Positions 1-8,864 of a stretch of 64,000 nucleotides of DNA are shown here, piece after piece. Made by a program: the position numbers and the translations under genes. Position 1 is the first letter of the stretch. Each line of letters opens with the position of its first letter. Below the pieces are notes generated by a model. That model did no database searches, was not told where the DNA came from, and saw only the letters and a list, made by a program, of their open reading frames with translations. Origin of the DNA: CAZGNZ01 sp964527215. GTDB lineage: Bacteria > Fidelibacterota > Marinisomatia > SCGC-AAA003-L08 > JACNLC01. The stretch spans positions 1 through 64,000 of the forward strand of contig CAZGNZ010000009.1 of NCBI GenBank assembly GCA_964527215.1, read 5' to 3'.

Positions 1-26
1 GGAACACTGTCCGAAAGGTTGCCGGA

Positions 27-1094
27 ATGGGTGTCCGAATAAACCGGAATTACCACTTCTCTGAAAAAAAAAGTGAACTTGGAGTAGAGGGTCCATTTCC
101 ATCTCGGCCGTTGCCAGTAGAGATAAAGGAAGAAATCGTCCGTGTCATATTCTATGCTAAATCCAAAGGCATTCCCAAGTTCAAGATTTGCACAGTCCTG
201 CAGATCAACGTCCGCAGAGTTGAACGTTGGGTTGCACGGAAACAGGATAATGGGAACATGGATAATCGTAAACCGGGCCCAAAGAAACCTGTGAATGCCA
301 TAATGCCACATGAGAAACAGGCTGTTCTTGACTACGTCAGCCGAGAAGAAACTGTAGATTATTCACTCCGTGTTCTGGCCTGCAAGGGAGCAGAACTGGA
401 CTTATTTTATGTTTCTGCCAGCAAGATACGCGGGATATTATTTGAAGCAAATATTCTTTCTGACAGGAGAACTCCAGTCAGACGAACTGGCGCAGGGAGA
501 AAACCCAATAGACCTGATGAGCTTACCGGACCCAATCAATGCTATGGTTGGGATATCAGTTTTATCCGGACAGATATTCTGCGGGTTTTCTGGTACCTCT
601 ATGTCATGATTGATGAATGGTCCAGGAAAGTTGTGGCCTGGATTACAAGCCCCTGTATCACCCATGAAGTTTCTAAACAACTGATTGATGATGCATACCT
701 TTCCGAAGGATTGCTGGATGTTCCCAGAGAGCTGTTACCTGTGGTTGTCAATGACAATGGATCTCAGATGAAAGCTAAGCCGGTAAAACGAATGATGATG
801 GATCTTGGGTTAACTCAGACATTTTCTCGTCCACGTACACCTAATGACAATCCGTTCATTGAGTCATTATTCTCAACTGTAAAAACAGCTCCGGCATATC
901 CGGGTTGCTTTCCCAGCAGTTCAATCAAGGATGTTCAGGAATACTTTGAGCAGTATTTTGGCTGGTATAACAATGAGCATTTTCATTCAGGAATAGATTA
1001 CCTTCATCCAATTGATAAGCATGATGTAAGAGCTGAAGAAATTTTGAAGTATAGAAAGAAATGCTTGACAAAGCAAAGAGCACAACGTAAATAA
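27..1094 (+). CDS. DDE-type transposase (IS3/IS481-like integrase core)
   Basis: Transposase that would cut and join insertion-sequence ends. A helix-turn-helix-like segment lies at about residues 30-75 (KFKICTVLQINVRRVERWVA). An integrase core follows with Asp176 (GWDIS), Asp243 (NDNGSQ) and Glu279 (NPFIES), giving D-66-D-35-E, the classical DD(35)E spacing. The tail WYNNEHFHSGIDYLHP is typical of IS3/IS481 enzymes. The frame is open back to the window edge at base 3, so the protein may begin upstream; ATG 27 has AAAGG about 8 bases before it and is a reasonable start. All three catalytic residues are present, so it may be active, but the left end of the element is outside the window and I could not define its ends. 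The flanking DNA is mobile-element debris. Confidence 0.85.
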   Translation: MGVRINRNYHFSEKKSELGVEGPFPSRPLPVEIKEEIVRVIFYAKSKGIPKFKICTVLQINVRRVERWVARKQDNGNMDNRKPGPKKPVNAIMPHEKQAVLDYVSREETVDYSLRVLACKGAELDLFYVSASKIRGILFEANILSDRRTPVRRTGAGRKPNRPDELTGPNQCYGWDISFIRTDILRVFWYLYVMIDEWSRKVVAWITSPCITHEVSKQLIDDAYLSEGLLDVPRELLPVVVNDNGSQMKAKPVKRMMMDLGLTQTFSRPRTPNDNPFIESLFSTVKTAPAYPGCFPSSSIKDVQEYFEQYFGWYNNEHFHSGIDYLHPIDKHDVRAEEILKYRKKCLTKQRAQRK

Positions 1095-1150
1095 TATTGG
1101 TCAAGCAAAAATCAAGTAACTAGAAGCGGTTTATAGCGAATTAAATTCTG

Positions 1151-1184
1151 CTTTGCGACATCAATCAAAAATCGCGTCGCAAAG
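1151..1184. repeat. 9-bp inverted repeat downstream of the transposase
   Basis: The arms CTTTGCGAC (1151-1159) and GTCGCAAAG (1176-1184) are perfect complements around a 16-base loop. They lie in the AT-rich 260-base gap after the transposase. This could be the subterminal end of the element or a weak transcription stop; no T-run follows it. The rest of the gap (1095-1354) holds nothing else I recognise. Confidence 0.4.
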
Positions 1185-1286
1185 TTACATCAAATTGTTA
1201 AATCATCAAACAAAATTGCATGGTAATGACAAATAATCATTAGTCAATATCAAGTAGTATTAGGTTTAAGTAAATAGGTGGAGAAG

Positions 1287-1315
1287 TTGAAAAATACCTT
1301 TGCAGCAAGTAATTA
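1287..1315 (+). promoter_or_regulatory. possible sigma70-type promoter for the dockerin protein
   Basis: TTGAAA at 1287-1292, a 17-base spacer and TAATTA at 1310-1315 precede the ATG at 1355. The -35 box is good and the -10 box only fair. AT-rich DNA produces such matches by chance. Confidence 0.25.
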
Positions 1316-1354
1316 AGAAATGAGTGAATTTAACTAATTATTAAGATGTGAATC

Positions 1355-2614
1355 ATGAAGACAATAAAATTGTTATTACTATTAGTGTGCTTATTTCTAT
1401 CATTCGCAATTCCCCAAAATAGGTCTACCCTAGGTGATATAAACGATGACGGCAGTGTGGATGTTTTGGACATCCTTATGCAGGTTAACATCATTATGGG
1501 ACAATACAATCCATCACTTGAAGAAGCCTTGGCTTCAGATGTAAATGTTGATCTTATCACCGATATTCAAGATATTGTAATCACTGTCAGTTATATCCTT
1601 GGAACACTATGCCCATCAGATTTGCTCATGCCTTGTGAGTATGATTTTTCAGAATGTTGTCAGTATTATGTCAGTCATTTCGAGAACTGGACTCTAGACT
1701 CACTTGGCGGTTATGGAAGTAGAATAAATGATGTAGTATTGATTAATGAAGATGAATTCTATATCGTTGGATTATTCTACATCGATACAGTTGCTCATAA
1801 TGTTGCAAAATGGACCAATGGTGATTGGCAGTTTATTGATGCGATCAATCCACATATCGAGCTATTCAGTATTTTTTATTTTAATGAAGAGGATATATGG
1901 GTTACGTCTGAAGCTTATCCAAAGCATTGGGATGGTGAATCTTGGACTCAATACCATCTATATAATTTGGGTTTGGATGTTAGTGCAGGTCGAGGAATCT
2001 GGGGCACATCTTCAAGTAATATGTATTTTTGTGGTGATGAAGGAGGGATTGTACATTTCAATGGAGATGAATTTCAACAGATTGAGTCTAACTCGAATGT
2101 TGATTTAAAAGACATATCCGGAAATGAAAATGGAGACTATATTTTTGTTGTAGGGTATGATGTATTGGAAGAACCATTAGGAAATACGATTTTACGCATA
2201 AATAACTTTGAGGTTGATGAATTATATTATTCAAATATGTATAGTCCAGGTGAATATGGGAGTTGTAGAGCGGTTAGTGTAGTTGGGGATACTGCTATTA
2301 TAAAAGTTGATGTAGGACTTTTGAAATATAACTGGAATACTGGGTTTTCGAATTTAACTGCCCTCGTTGAATGTTGTGACGAATACCAGAATGGTGTTCT
2401 TGAAATGGCAATAAATGAATCAGATGACATTTTTATGGTTCAAGGAGTCGGACGATTTATGCATTATAATGGATCAACATGGCAATTGGAAGATTGGTTG
2501 TACCATCAAAGACCAACAAGACTAAATGCAGTGTCCCAAAAAAATGGATCTGTTGTGATCGTCGGGCACCAATGGTTATATGAAAAAGGATTAATAATTC
2601 GAGGATACAGATAA
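1355..2614 (+). CDS. secreted protein with N-terminal dockerin-like repeats
   Basis: Exported protein of unknown function. A signal peptide (MKTIKLLLLLVCLFLSFAIP) is followed at once by two dockerin type I-like Ca-binding repeats at about residues 27-82: GDINDDGSVDVLDILMQVN, then a weaker SDVNVDLITDIQDIVITVS. The remaining ~330 residues are rich in Trp, Gly and Asp, with recurring blades such as HWDGESW, HFNGDEF and HYNGSTW, suggesting a beta-propeller. No catalytic motif and no type IX sorting tail is visible. Dockerins usually sit at C-termini, so the N-terminal position is unusual. Base composition is clearly more AT-rich than the housekeeping genes after 3.6 kb, consistent with horizontal acquisition. 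A neighbouring gene 18 bases downstream is truncated. Confidence 0.7.
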   Translation: MKTIKLLLLLVCLFLSFAIPQNRSTLGDINDDGSVDVLDILMQVNIIMGQYNPSLEEALASDVNVDLITDIQDIVITVSYILGTLCPSDLLMPCEYDFSECCQYYVSHFENWTLDSLGGYGSRINDVVLINEDEFYIVGLFYIDTVAHNVAKWTNGDWQFIDAINPHIELFSIFYFNEEDIWVTSEAYPKHWDGESWTQYHLYNLGLDVSAGRGIWGTSSSNMYFCGDEGGIVHFNGDEFQQIESNSNVDLKDISGNENGDYIFVVGYDVLEEPLGNTILRINNFEVDELYYSNMYSPGEYGSCRAVSVVGDTAIIKVDVGLLKYNWNTGFSNLTALVECCDEYQNGVLEMAINESDDIFMVQGVGRFMHYNGSTWQLEDWLYHQRPTRLNAVSQKNGSVVIVGHQWLYEKGLIIRGYR

Positions 2615-2632
2615 TTAAAAAAAGGAAAGTTT

Positions 2633-2770
2633 ATGTTTTTACTATTTACACTGATTGTTATGAGCAATATCGTATTTGGGGTACCTATAACTCAGCAAGA
2701 TGCTGAGACAGTTGCTACAAATTGGTACTCAAACCAAACTAGTCAAGTCTTAAATGTTGGTGTAAAATAG
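2633..2770 (+). pseudogene. 5' fragment of a C10 (streptopain-type) peptidase gene
   Basis: Forty-five codons: a signal peptide (MFLLFTLIVMSNIVFG), then VPITQQDAETVATNWYSNQT. This resembles the start of the inhibitory propeptide of C10 cysteine peptidases, where an Ala-x-x-Val-Ala-x-x-W/F helix follows the signal. AAAGGAAAG precedes the ATG at good spacing. The frame stops at 2770, exactly where the IS256-type remnant begins, so the rest of the protease has been lost. The family call rests on a short stretch and is tentative; that the gene is truncated is clearer. Confidence 0.45.
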
Positions 2771-2812
2771 ATCCTTCACCGTGTTTCGTTTGTTTAGAGT
2801 GAGCCCTGTCTT

Positions 2813-3211
2813 CTAACTCACAGTTTTAATTTTTGACATCCTGTTTAAGTTTTTTCTTTTCTTCGAAAAACTCCAGGCAAGGTCAAGATCTTTTAAGATA
2901 TACCTCCTCTCCAACATTTGCTCAGATTCTTCTATCAAAATACACCCGACAAGCAGATCACAACTTGATTGGTTAGGATATATTCGAATTGAACGGTCTC
3001 TTCTTCTGATCTCTTCATTTAATCTTTCCAGTCGGTTTGTACTTCGACTCTTCACATAATGTGACTCTGGAAATGACAGGTAAGTGCTTATTTCATCAAG
3101 AGTTTCATCCAACCAATCCAGTAATTCCCGGCAGTTATTCTCTTCTGCGGCATTGATCAATTTTTGCCAGTTAGCAATAGATTCCCACGGGCATGCCCGG
3201 GGGAATCTATT
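2813..3211 (-). pseudogene. 3' fragment of an IS256/Mutator-family transposase
   Basis: Only the C-terminal third of a transposase remains. It contains the family signature around the catalytic Glu: STNRLERLNEEIRRRDRSIR, then IYPNQSSCDLLVGCILIE, close to the usual TNxLERLNxEIRRRxRVxxIFPN block. Intact IS256-type enzymes have roughly 400 residues; here reading is open only from about 3211, where the frame runs into a palindrome and a stop. The upstream catalytic Asp residues are missing, so it is inactive. The first start codon in the remnant is TTG at 3160, with no convincing ribosome site. Confidence 0.8.
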
Positions 3212-3367
3212 TTAGAAAACAGGACTTATATTGTGATTGAAACAGGTTCATCGGATTGCGAAATTCTTTTTGTAACCAAGAATACTGTATACTATAGAGT
3301 TTATGATACACTATTCGTAGCTAGAATAGAAAATGAACAAATTGAAAATATCCAACAATTATACTAA
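3164..3367 (+). pseudogene. unidentified gene fragment
   Basis: An open frame passes through the palindrome and ends at 3367. The part after the palindrome (from ENRTYIVIETGSSDCEILF to the stop) looks protein-like, alternating hydrophobic and charged residues as in a beta-rich domain. There is no plausible start codon with a ribosome site; the nominal ATG at 3164 lies inside the transposase remnant. I read it as the 3' end of a gene whose 5' part was lost when the element inserted or rearranged. No function is recognised. Confidence 0.3.
3177..3210. repeat. 34-base near-perfect palindrome
   Basis: Arms of 17 bases around a centre at 3193/3194: ATAGATTCCC (3177-3186) pairs with GGGAATCTAT (3201-3210), and the inner CGGGC/GCCCG also pairs. 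Only the A3187/G3200 position is mismatched. It sits exactly at the truncated 5' end of the IS256-type fragment. As a hairpin it would be very stable; on the plus strand TTTT-like bases follow (ATTTTAG). It may mark a rearrangement junction or be the foot of another mobile element. Confidence 0.8.
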
Positions 3368-3426
3368 GGTGCAGAGGTTACAGATATACACTGGGCATTT
3401 GTCAAATAAAGTTTTATGAGGAACGG

Positions 3427-3648
3427 ATGAAAGTAAACAATTTACATTTTGCCATCTTCCTGTTTCTGTTTTCTTTTATGTATTCCCAAAACAGAGTTAT
3501 TGTTACCGAAGGAATGGAATATAATACAATACCTTACACTGTACAAAATATTGGCAGTTACATTGGTGATGACTACGCAGACATTGAGGGAATAACACTT
3601 GAATTAGAAATGCAGCTTCTGCCTTACGGTAATGCCGGCACCTTTTGA
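3427..3648 (+). pseudogene. truncated secreted protein
   Basis: AGGA four bases before the ATG, a good signal peptide (MKVNNLHFAIFLFLFSFMYS, cleavage near SQN) and about 40 mature residues. The frame then runs 45 bases into the 3' end of the convergent barrel gene, and its last residues are antisense to that gene. AT-rich upstream DNA changes to higher-GC DNA at about 3600. I take it as the 5' part of a gene cut off at the edge of the AT-rich island. The mature part has no recognisable domain. Confidence 0.4.
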
Positions 3649-5001
3649 TTGGTACCAGAAACCGTCACAGTATGCCACTTCCGCTGTCATCTCATAGTGT
3701 CTGAAATGAAGTCCCACCCCAAAATTTTGAATCCAGCTGCCATTTTCAATCCCAAAACCCCATTGCATCCGAACCGGCGTCCATGGAAAATAGTGCACAT
3801 CCAATTCCAGATTGGGCTGAGTAGAAAAACCGTATGAATCGGTAAAACTCTGCTGCAATCCCGCACTAAGTATCCAATTGCGGAACGGCTGCGTGATAAA
3901 TGTGACTGTCGCATAGGAAGGCACCCTGACCTGCAGGGACCCGCCCAGTTTCAAGGTATCATCCGTCGTGACGGCGATGCTGTCAATAATGGCATCCATG
4001 TCATCACTGTCATTCACTTCACCATCGTGAAATGCATCAATGCCATAGTAAATTGAGGTAATGTTGTCCAGTTTGATTTTCGGGGCCAGATTCACAACGG
4101 CAATTTGAAGATCGGACGGACGGCCCAGTCGTTCGCTGAGATCCAGTCCCATTCCGATATCCAGCCCCAGTCCCCAATGACTCGGGGATATACTGAACTG
4201 ATCACTTTCAAAATCGGTATAATTCGGCGCTGCGCTGGCTCTTACAACCACAGAGTCTTCGAGATTCCGAAAAGTTAAATCATCCACATCAGCCTGCCCG
4301 TAGGCAATACCGCCAATGAAATTCAGACGATATCCCAACCTCAGACGTGAGTCTGCATAATTCGACTGCCAGCTCTTGGAAAGACTGATCTGATTGTAAG
4401 AAATTGTTTCAAACCGCATTTCCTGTTTTTCAAATTCCAGCCCCAGCTGAGTGTCAAACCGACCAAGTTCATATATTAAATCCCCCGGTGCATCGATTCC
4501 GCTGTAGGAAAACATTCCCCAGTCTAGGGCAAAGCTGCCGATACGGAATCCAAATATCGACGGCTGTTCACTGACTGCCCAGGCGGTTACATCAATACCC
4601 TTGAACGGTCTGACCCGATTCTCCTTCTCTGCGGATGTCAACTGTGTCTCCTCGGTCCAGAAGTCGATATACCACTGCCCGTCCACAGCATTGTTCATGA
4701 TTCGTCCGGCGCCGGGGGATACAGACCAGCTGGTGCGGGTTGGGAACAGATGAAGGTTCGCCGGATTCCGGTTGTCATAGGAGCTGTACAACCGGAAGGT
4801 TTTCCAGATATGTTCTTTTTTGGCTGCTTGTCTTGCCGCTCTCAGACTGTCCATTTTGACCGCACTCAGAGTATCAGCGGTTTCAGTACCCAGGCTATCC
4901 TCAACGGATTCATCAGCGGCCGGGTACGGCGGGATGCTGCCATTCAATTGAACTGATGAAAAAACCAACAAAGACAGAATTAGTAAAAATTTCTGGTACA
5001 T
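3604..5001 (-). CDS. outer-membrane beta-barrel protein, DUF5723-like
   Basis: Predicted outer-membrane barrel of 465 residues. It has an N-terminal signal (MYQKFLLILSLLVFSSVQLNG), a charged linker, then many alternating amphipathic strands (for example GFRIGSFALDWGMFSYSG, RLRLGYRLNFIGGIAYG) and a C-terminal Phe (RQKLHF), typical of barrel proteins. Repeated D/N-G turns and NPANLHLFP near the start of the mature part resemble DUF5723-type proteins of the FCB group; that assignment is from memory and tentative. ATG 5001 overlaps the upstream TGA (TGATG) with GGAGG well placed, so it is probably translated by coupling with the giant lipoprotein; a TTG one codon earlier is the alternative. Function unknown; the pair is likely a surface assembly. 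Confidence 0.65.
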   Translation of the reverse strand: MYQKFLLILSLLVFSSVQLNGSIPPYPAADESVEDSLGTETADTLSAVKMDSLRAARQAAKKEHIWKTFRLYSSYDNRNPANLHLFPTRTSWSVSPGAGRIMNNAVDGQWYIDFWTEETQLTSAEKENRVRPFKGIDVTAWAVSEQPSIFGFRIGSFALDWGMFSYSGIDAPGDLIYELGRFDTQLGLEFEKQEMRFETISYNQISLSKSWQSNYADSRLRLGYRLNFIGGIAYGQADVDDLTFRNLEDSVVVRASAAPNYTDFESDQFSISPSHWGLGLDIGMGLDLSERLGRPSDLQIAVVNLAPKIKLDNITSIYYGIDAFHDGEVNDSDDMDAIIDSIAVTTDDTLKLGGSLQVRVPSYATVTFITQPFRNWILSAGLQQSFTDSYGFSTQPNLELDVHYFPWTPVRMQWGFGIENGSWIQNFGVGLHFRHYEMTAEVAYCDGFWYQSKGAGITVRQKLHF

Positions 5002-7889
5002 CAAATATCCTCCACCATGTAATTCAGGGTCAGGAATGTTCGATAGATCAGGGAGTCTTCTGATGTAATGGTTATCGGTACCGCGTTTCCAAAGTTATCG
5101 GTGATTTCCTGCAGGGTAACCCAGACTTTCACAAAAACGGCGTCGGAAGTAAACAGATCAATGTCATTCTCATCCGCTGAAATGATGATGGTTGATGTCT
5201 GTTCAGCCGGTACTGTGATGGATCTGACGAACGGCAGCTGATTTTGCTGCTCGACATCCAGCGGATCAATACTCTCAATAATTAAATCATCATAATCGGC
5301 AAACAGCAGTAGCTGCGCACCGGTTGGAAAGCCGTTGTCAACCTCAGCTGTAACTGTCACACTCTTTACCTGATCCATATCATCAAGTTCAAGTTCCACT
5401 AAATCCGTTTCTGAATCCACCGGCTGCGGATCAATCACCGTAAAACTCAGGGGAATATCCACAAATGTCATTCCGGTGACCCACTGTGAGGCGTGAATGC
5501 TGCCAGACTGTTCGCCGTCACCCACAGTGGCTGTTCCAGTCACTGTAATGACTTCTGGAAATATGTTGACCAACGTTTCGGCATTGGGAATAATCACCTG
5601 ACTGCTGTCGGTCACATTCCAGCCGTTCACATCAACCCCTGCCGTTTCACCATCCGGATTGACAGCCTCAAGATGCAGATCAATAAGCACCGGAAGGGTT
5701 ATTTCCGATTCAATATCCAGAATCATTGAAACATCTGAAAATTCAACACCGGGAGAATCCGGGACATTGTCAATGGTCTTTTCAACAGGTTCAATTTCCA
5801 CCTCAACCGGAGCGATGATGCCGGTCACTTCTGTAAACTCCAGCTCGGTGACGGTGACATCCACCATGATTGAGTCCTGCAGATCAATGGTCAGCAGCTG
5901 ATCGCTCAAAAGCTCCGCATCGATGGAATAATGGATTTTCTGGGTGGATGACGGCAGCTGGATTTCAACATTACTCAGATCGAACTGATATATCTGAGTG
6001 TTGTCATCACTGCCGAGAATCAGTTCCCGTGTGAATTCAGCATTGTTTTCAATCAGTGCCGGAATGATCAGATCCAGACTTGCGGCAATGCCCATACGGT
6101 TGTGAAATTCAAGTACCAGACCGCCTGACTCAATCCAGGCGGATTCAATGATGTGATCCGAATCAATATCCACCGAATCAGCAGAACTGAAGGATTCATT
6201 GAAAAAATAACCGGTTACCGTCCCGAATTCCAGTCCGGTAATATCCAGCTGAATTTCGATGGATTCCGTCAGCGCATAATGCATTGACTGTCCGCTCGAT
6301 GTGTTGATCACCGCGGTGTAGTCGATGACCTGAGCCCCGCTGAAATTAAGAAATTCACCGGTCAGGTCGATCTGATAAAGATTTACGCCCGGTTCGTACT
6401 CAAAGCTTTCCTGAATATTGAGCAGTTCGATATCGATGCTGCCCTGTCCGCCGATGCGGTTGTCGATTTCTACCTGAACAGCACCGGCAAAAATTTCAGC
6501 ATTCAGGATTTCCGCCTCCGTTTCAAGTTCGAAACTACCGGATTCGTTCAGAATCTGCGGTTCCACCAAACCGGTTATATGGCTGAATTCGATCTCGGCT
6601 GAGCCCTGACTGGTTATTGAAAAGTCGATTTGAACCGCATCCGTATTTAAAATTTCCACCAGCCCGTCAGACGGGGATGTGGCAGCTTCTGCACTGTAAT
6701 AAATAGCCTGATCAGCCAGATCCATCTGCAGTTCAAACCCGTTCAGCATCTGCGTCATCTGAGCCATTCCGGTTTGCAAAATATTCAACTGAATGACAAG
6801 TGGTGCATTATCAGTGTCTCCGCGGATACTGGTAAATTCCAGATTCAAAACGAGATCCATCGGCAGTTCGTTTTCTGCAGTGATTTCAAGAACGCCATTG
6901 TTCAGCTGTGCGGCTTCAATCTGATTGGCCTCACCGGGATCCAGCATATAGGAGTCAGTTCTCGTAAACTGCTGCCCCGGAATTTCAGCAGTCCCGCTGG
7001 AGATGACAAGATTCTGAAACTCACCAATCACCTCAAACGGGCTCTCCAGATCATCCGGTGAAACTGGAATTTCTTCCGAACCGGTACCGTTGATGTGAGC
7101 CAGAATGCGTATTTCAAGCATATTTCCAAAATTCATATTGTCCAGGTTGATTTCCTCCACGCCTGAACCGCCCGACGGTACTGGATTTTCAAATACGGTG
7201 GATGCCAGCAGCCCTGTGCCGGATTCATGAATCTCAACAGTGACAGGTGCTCCCAGATCTATCGGCAGATTGTTCAGAACCGTCAGCCGCAGCAGACCGG
7301 TTGCCACCTGAATATTGTAGTACTGGCTGAAGTCAATGAACTTTATAATGGGATCCAAATCATATTCCGGGATTGCCACTTCCGGAACGACACCTTCATT
7401 GTGGAGATCTGTAATGATTTCAACCAGATTTTCGGGGAGTACATCCGTAAACAGCACCGGTGATGTGGTATCCGGCGGGATGTTGTTCATAGTAACATCC
7501 CCCACCTCTGCCCGGAATGAATCACTGACCCCGTCAATGGTCACCGGATCCATAGTGAAAACCTCGGTCTGCACCTCGTTTCCTGTCTCAAGATCGGTCA
7601 CGGTCTGGGAAAACGTCGACTGCACCTCTTCCATTGTGAGTCGGTCCCCTACGGAAAACGTATCAATAGCCAGGGAATCATGAAGATAATAATGCATGCT
7701 GCCGTCTTCCCCCGGTTCGGATACCAGACGGCTGTCGCTGATGAGTGAATCCAGATTGACGGATTCCTTCAGCATCAGAAACTGGATACTTCCCTCCCAG
7801 TCCGGTATTTTCGGCTCCGTCAGCAGCTCGCTGCAGCCGAAAAGCAGCAAACCGCAAATAATCAGTGTCAATATGAAGCTGCGATTCAT
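5001..7889 (-). CDS. giant repeat-rich lipoprotein
   Basis: A 962-residue protein with a clear lipobox (LFGC, Cys19) after MNRSFILTLIICGLL, so it should be lipid-anchored. The mature protein is acidic and beta-rich. It consists of loosely repeated ~90-120-residue units with phrases such as NNLPIDLGAPVTVEI, NELPMDLVLNLEFTS and NRMGIAASLDLIIPA, suggesting tandem beta-sandwiches. No enzymatic motif is seen. GAGGA precedes the ATG. The downstream barrel protein starts on its stop codon, so the two are almost certainly made together and may form an outer-membrane complex. I do not recognise a named family. Confidence 0.65.
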   Translation of the reverse strand: MNRSFILTLIICGLLLFGCSELLTEPKIPDWEGSIQFLMLKESVNLDSLISDSRLVSEPGEDGSMHYYLHDSLAIDTFSVGDRLTMEEVQSTFSQTVTDLETGNEVQTEVFTMDPVTIDGVSDSFRAEVGDVTMNNIPPDTTSPVLFTDVLPENLVEIITDLHNEGVVPEVAIPEYDLDPIIKFIDFSQYYNIQVATGLLRLTVLNNLPIDLGAPVTVEIHESGTGLLASTVFENPVPSGGSGVEEINLDNMNFGNMLEIRILAHINGTGSEEIPVSPDDLESPFEVIGEFQNLVISSGTAEIPGQQFTRTDSYMLDPGEANQIEAAQLNNGVLEITAENELPMDLVLNLEFTSIRGDTDNAPLVIQLNILQTGMAQMTQMLNGFELQMDLADQAIYYSAEAATSPSDGLVEILNTDAVQIDFSITSQGSAEIEFSHITGLVEPQILNESGSFELETEAEILNAEIFAGAVQVEIDNRIGGQGSIDIELLNIQESFEYEPGVNLYQIDLTGEFLNFSGAQVIDYTAVINTSSGQSMHYALTESIEIQLDITGLEFGTVTGYFFNESFSSADSVDIDSDHIIESAWIESGGLVLEFHNRMGIAASLDLIIPALIENNAEFTRELILGSDDNTQIYQFDLSNVEIQLPSSTQKIHYSIDAELLSDQLLTIDLQDSIMVDVTVTELEFTEVTGIIAPVEVEIEPVEKTIDNVPDSPGVEFSDVSMILDIESEITLPVLIDLHLEAVNPDGETAGVDVNGWNVTDSSQVIIPNAETLVNIFPEVITVTGTATVGDGEQSGSIHASQWVTGMTFVDIPLSFTVIDPQPVDSETDLVELELDDMDQVKSVTVTAEVDNGFPTGAQLLLFADYDDLIIESIDPLDVEQQNQLPFVRSITVPAEQTSTIIISADENDIDLFTSDAVFVKVWVTLQEITDNFGNAVPITITSEDSLIYRTFLTLNYMVEDI

Positions 7890-7942
7890 AGAATCCTCTT
7901 AAGTGAAATAAATTTGTAAATCGGAAATAAAAATGGACCGCA

Positions 7943-8842
7943 TCAGTTGTCGGTCTGCGGTCCTTTGACAGTTTGTTCAAAACCAATAATCTGATTTTCC
8001 AACTGAACATTGCACACCCGCCCTCCCTCAAGCATGATCACATTGTCGAGTGTGGCATTTTCAACAATACAGCCGTCTGAAATATGGGAATTGTTAATCA
8101 CTGAATTAACAATGGCGGCATCTTCGGAGACGGCACTGGCACCCAGCTCCGACAGAATGATCCGGTTGGTTTCCAGGATGGTCCTGGGCACACCGCAGTC
8201 CAGCAGCCGGTCAATCTTGAAATGCAGAAATTTCGATCCGTTTTCAACCATTTTCTGCAGCCCATCCGTAAGCTGATATTCACCGCGGGTTTTAATATCA
8301 TTCTGGACAAGATATTCAATACTGTCCGCCAGTTCCTGCTGCGACTGAAGAAAATAAATACCCGTTATTGCCAGATTTGTCGGGGGGTTTTCCGGCTTCT
8401 CCACAAACCGGATGATGCGGTCGCCATCAAGTTCCACAATGCCAAACCGGGTGGGATCAGGGACTTCCTCCACGCCTATCACGTTCGTACCCTGAGCAAT
8501 AAAACGGTCATAGTCCAGTTCCATGATGGCATCACCCAGTATCACCAGGACCGGTTCATCAATTTTTGACAGTCCCATGGATACGGCATGACCCAATCCG
8601 AGACGTTTTTCCTGTTCAATAAAGGTAAATTTTAATTCCGGATACCGGGCACAGAAATCGATCACCTGGTGTCCGAGATGTCCAATAATGAGAACCACTT
8701 CATCCACACCCGTTTTGATGAGCGGGTTCAGTATATGCTCCAAAACAGGCCTGCCCCCAACCGGGAGCAGGCACTTTTGTTTAACTAAAGTATGGGGTTC
8801 AAGGCGGGTACCGTGACCCGCGACAGGAATGATTGCTTTCAT
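7943..8842 (-). CDS. sugar nucleotidyltransferase (RmlA/GalU superfamily)
   Basis: Transfers a nucleotide from NTP to a sugar 1-phosphate. The N-terminal signature is MKAIIPVAGHGTRL...LLPVGGRPVLEHIL (nucleotide-binding GxGTRL and the conserved Lys/Pro region). VILGDAIM supplies the metal-binding Asp, FGIVELDGDRIIRFVEKP is the substrate-loop signature, and TGIYFL follows. After about residue 225 come hexapeptide-like repeats (NSVINNSHISDGCIVENATL) forming a short left-handed helix, as in the longer RmlA-like proteins. The substrate cannot be told: dTTP or UTP with glucose 1-phosphate is most likely. The gene lies between hpf (22 bases upstream) and the giant lipoprotein in the long minus-strand operon. 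Confidence 0.8.
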   Translation of the reverse strand: MKAIIPVAGHGTRLEPHTLVKQKCLLPVGGRPVLEHILNPLIKTGVDEVVLIIGHLGHQVIDFCARYPELKFTFIEQEKRLGLGHAVSMGLSKIDEPVLVILGDAIMELDYDRFIAQGTNVIGVEEVPDPTRFGIVELDGDRIIRFVEKPENPPTNLAITGIYFLQSQQELADSIEYLVQNDIKTRGEYQLTDGLQKMVENGSKFLHFKIDRLLDCGVPRTILETNRIILSELGASAVSEDAAIVNSVINNSHISDGCIVENATLDNVIMLEGGRVCNVQLENQIIGFEQTVKGPQTDN

Positions 8843-8864
8843 ATCTCAGAGACCCCTTTTATTT

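Noticed and set aside
8010..8569. Plus-strand frames opposite the nucleotidyltransferase
   Set aside because: Shadows of the real minus-strand gene with complete family motifs.
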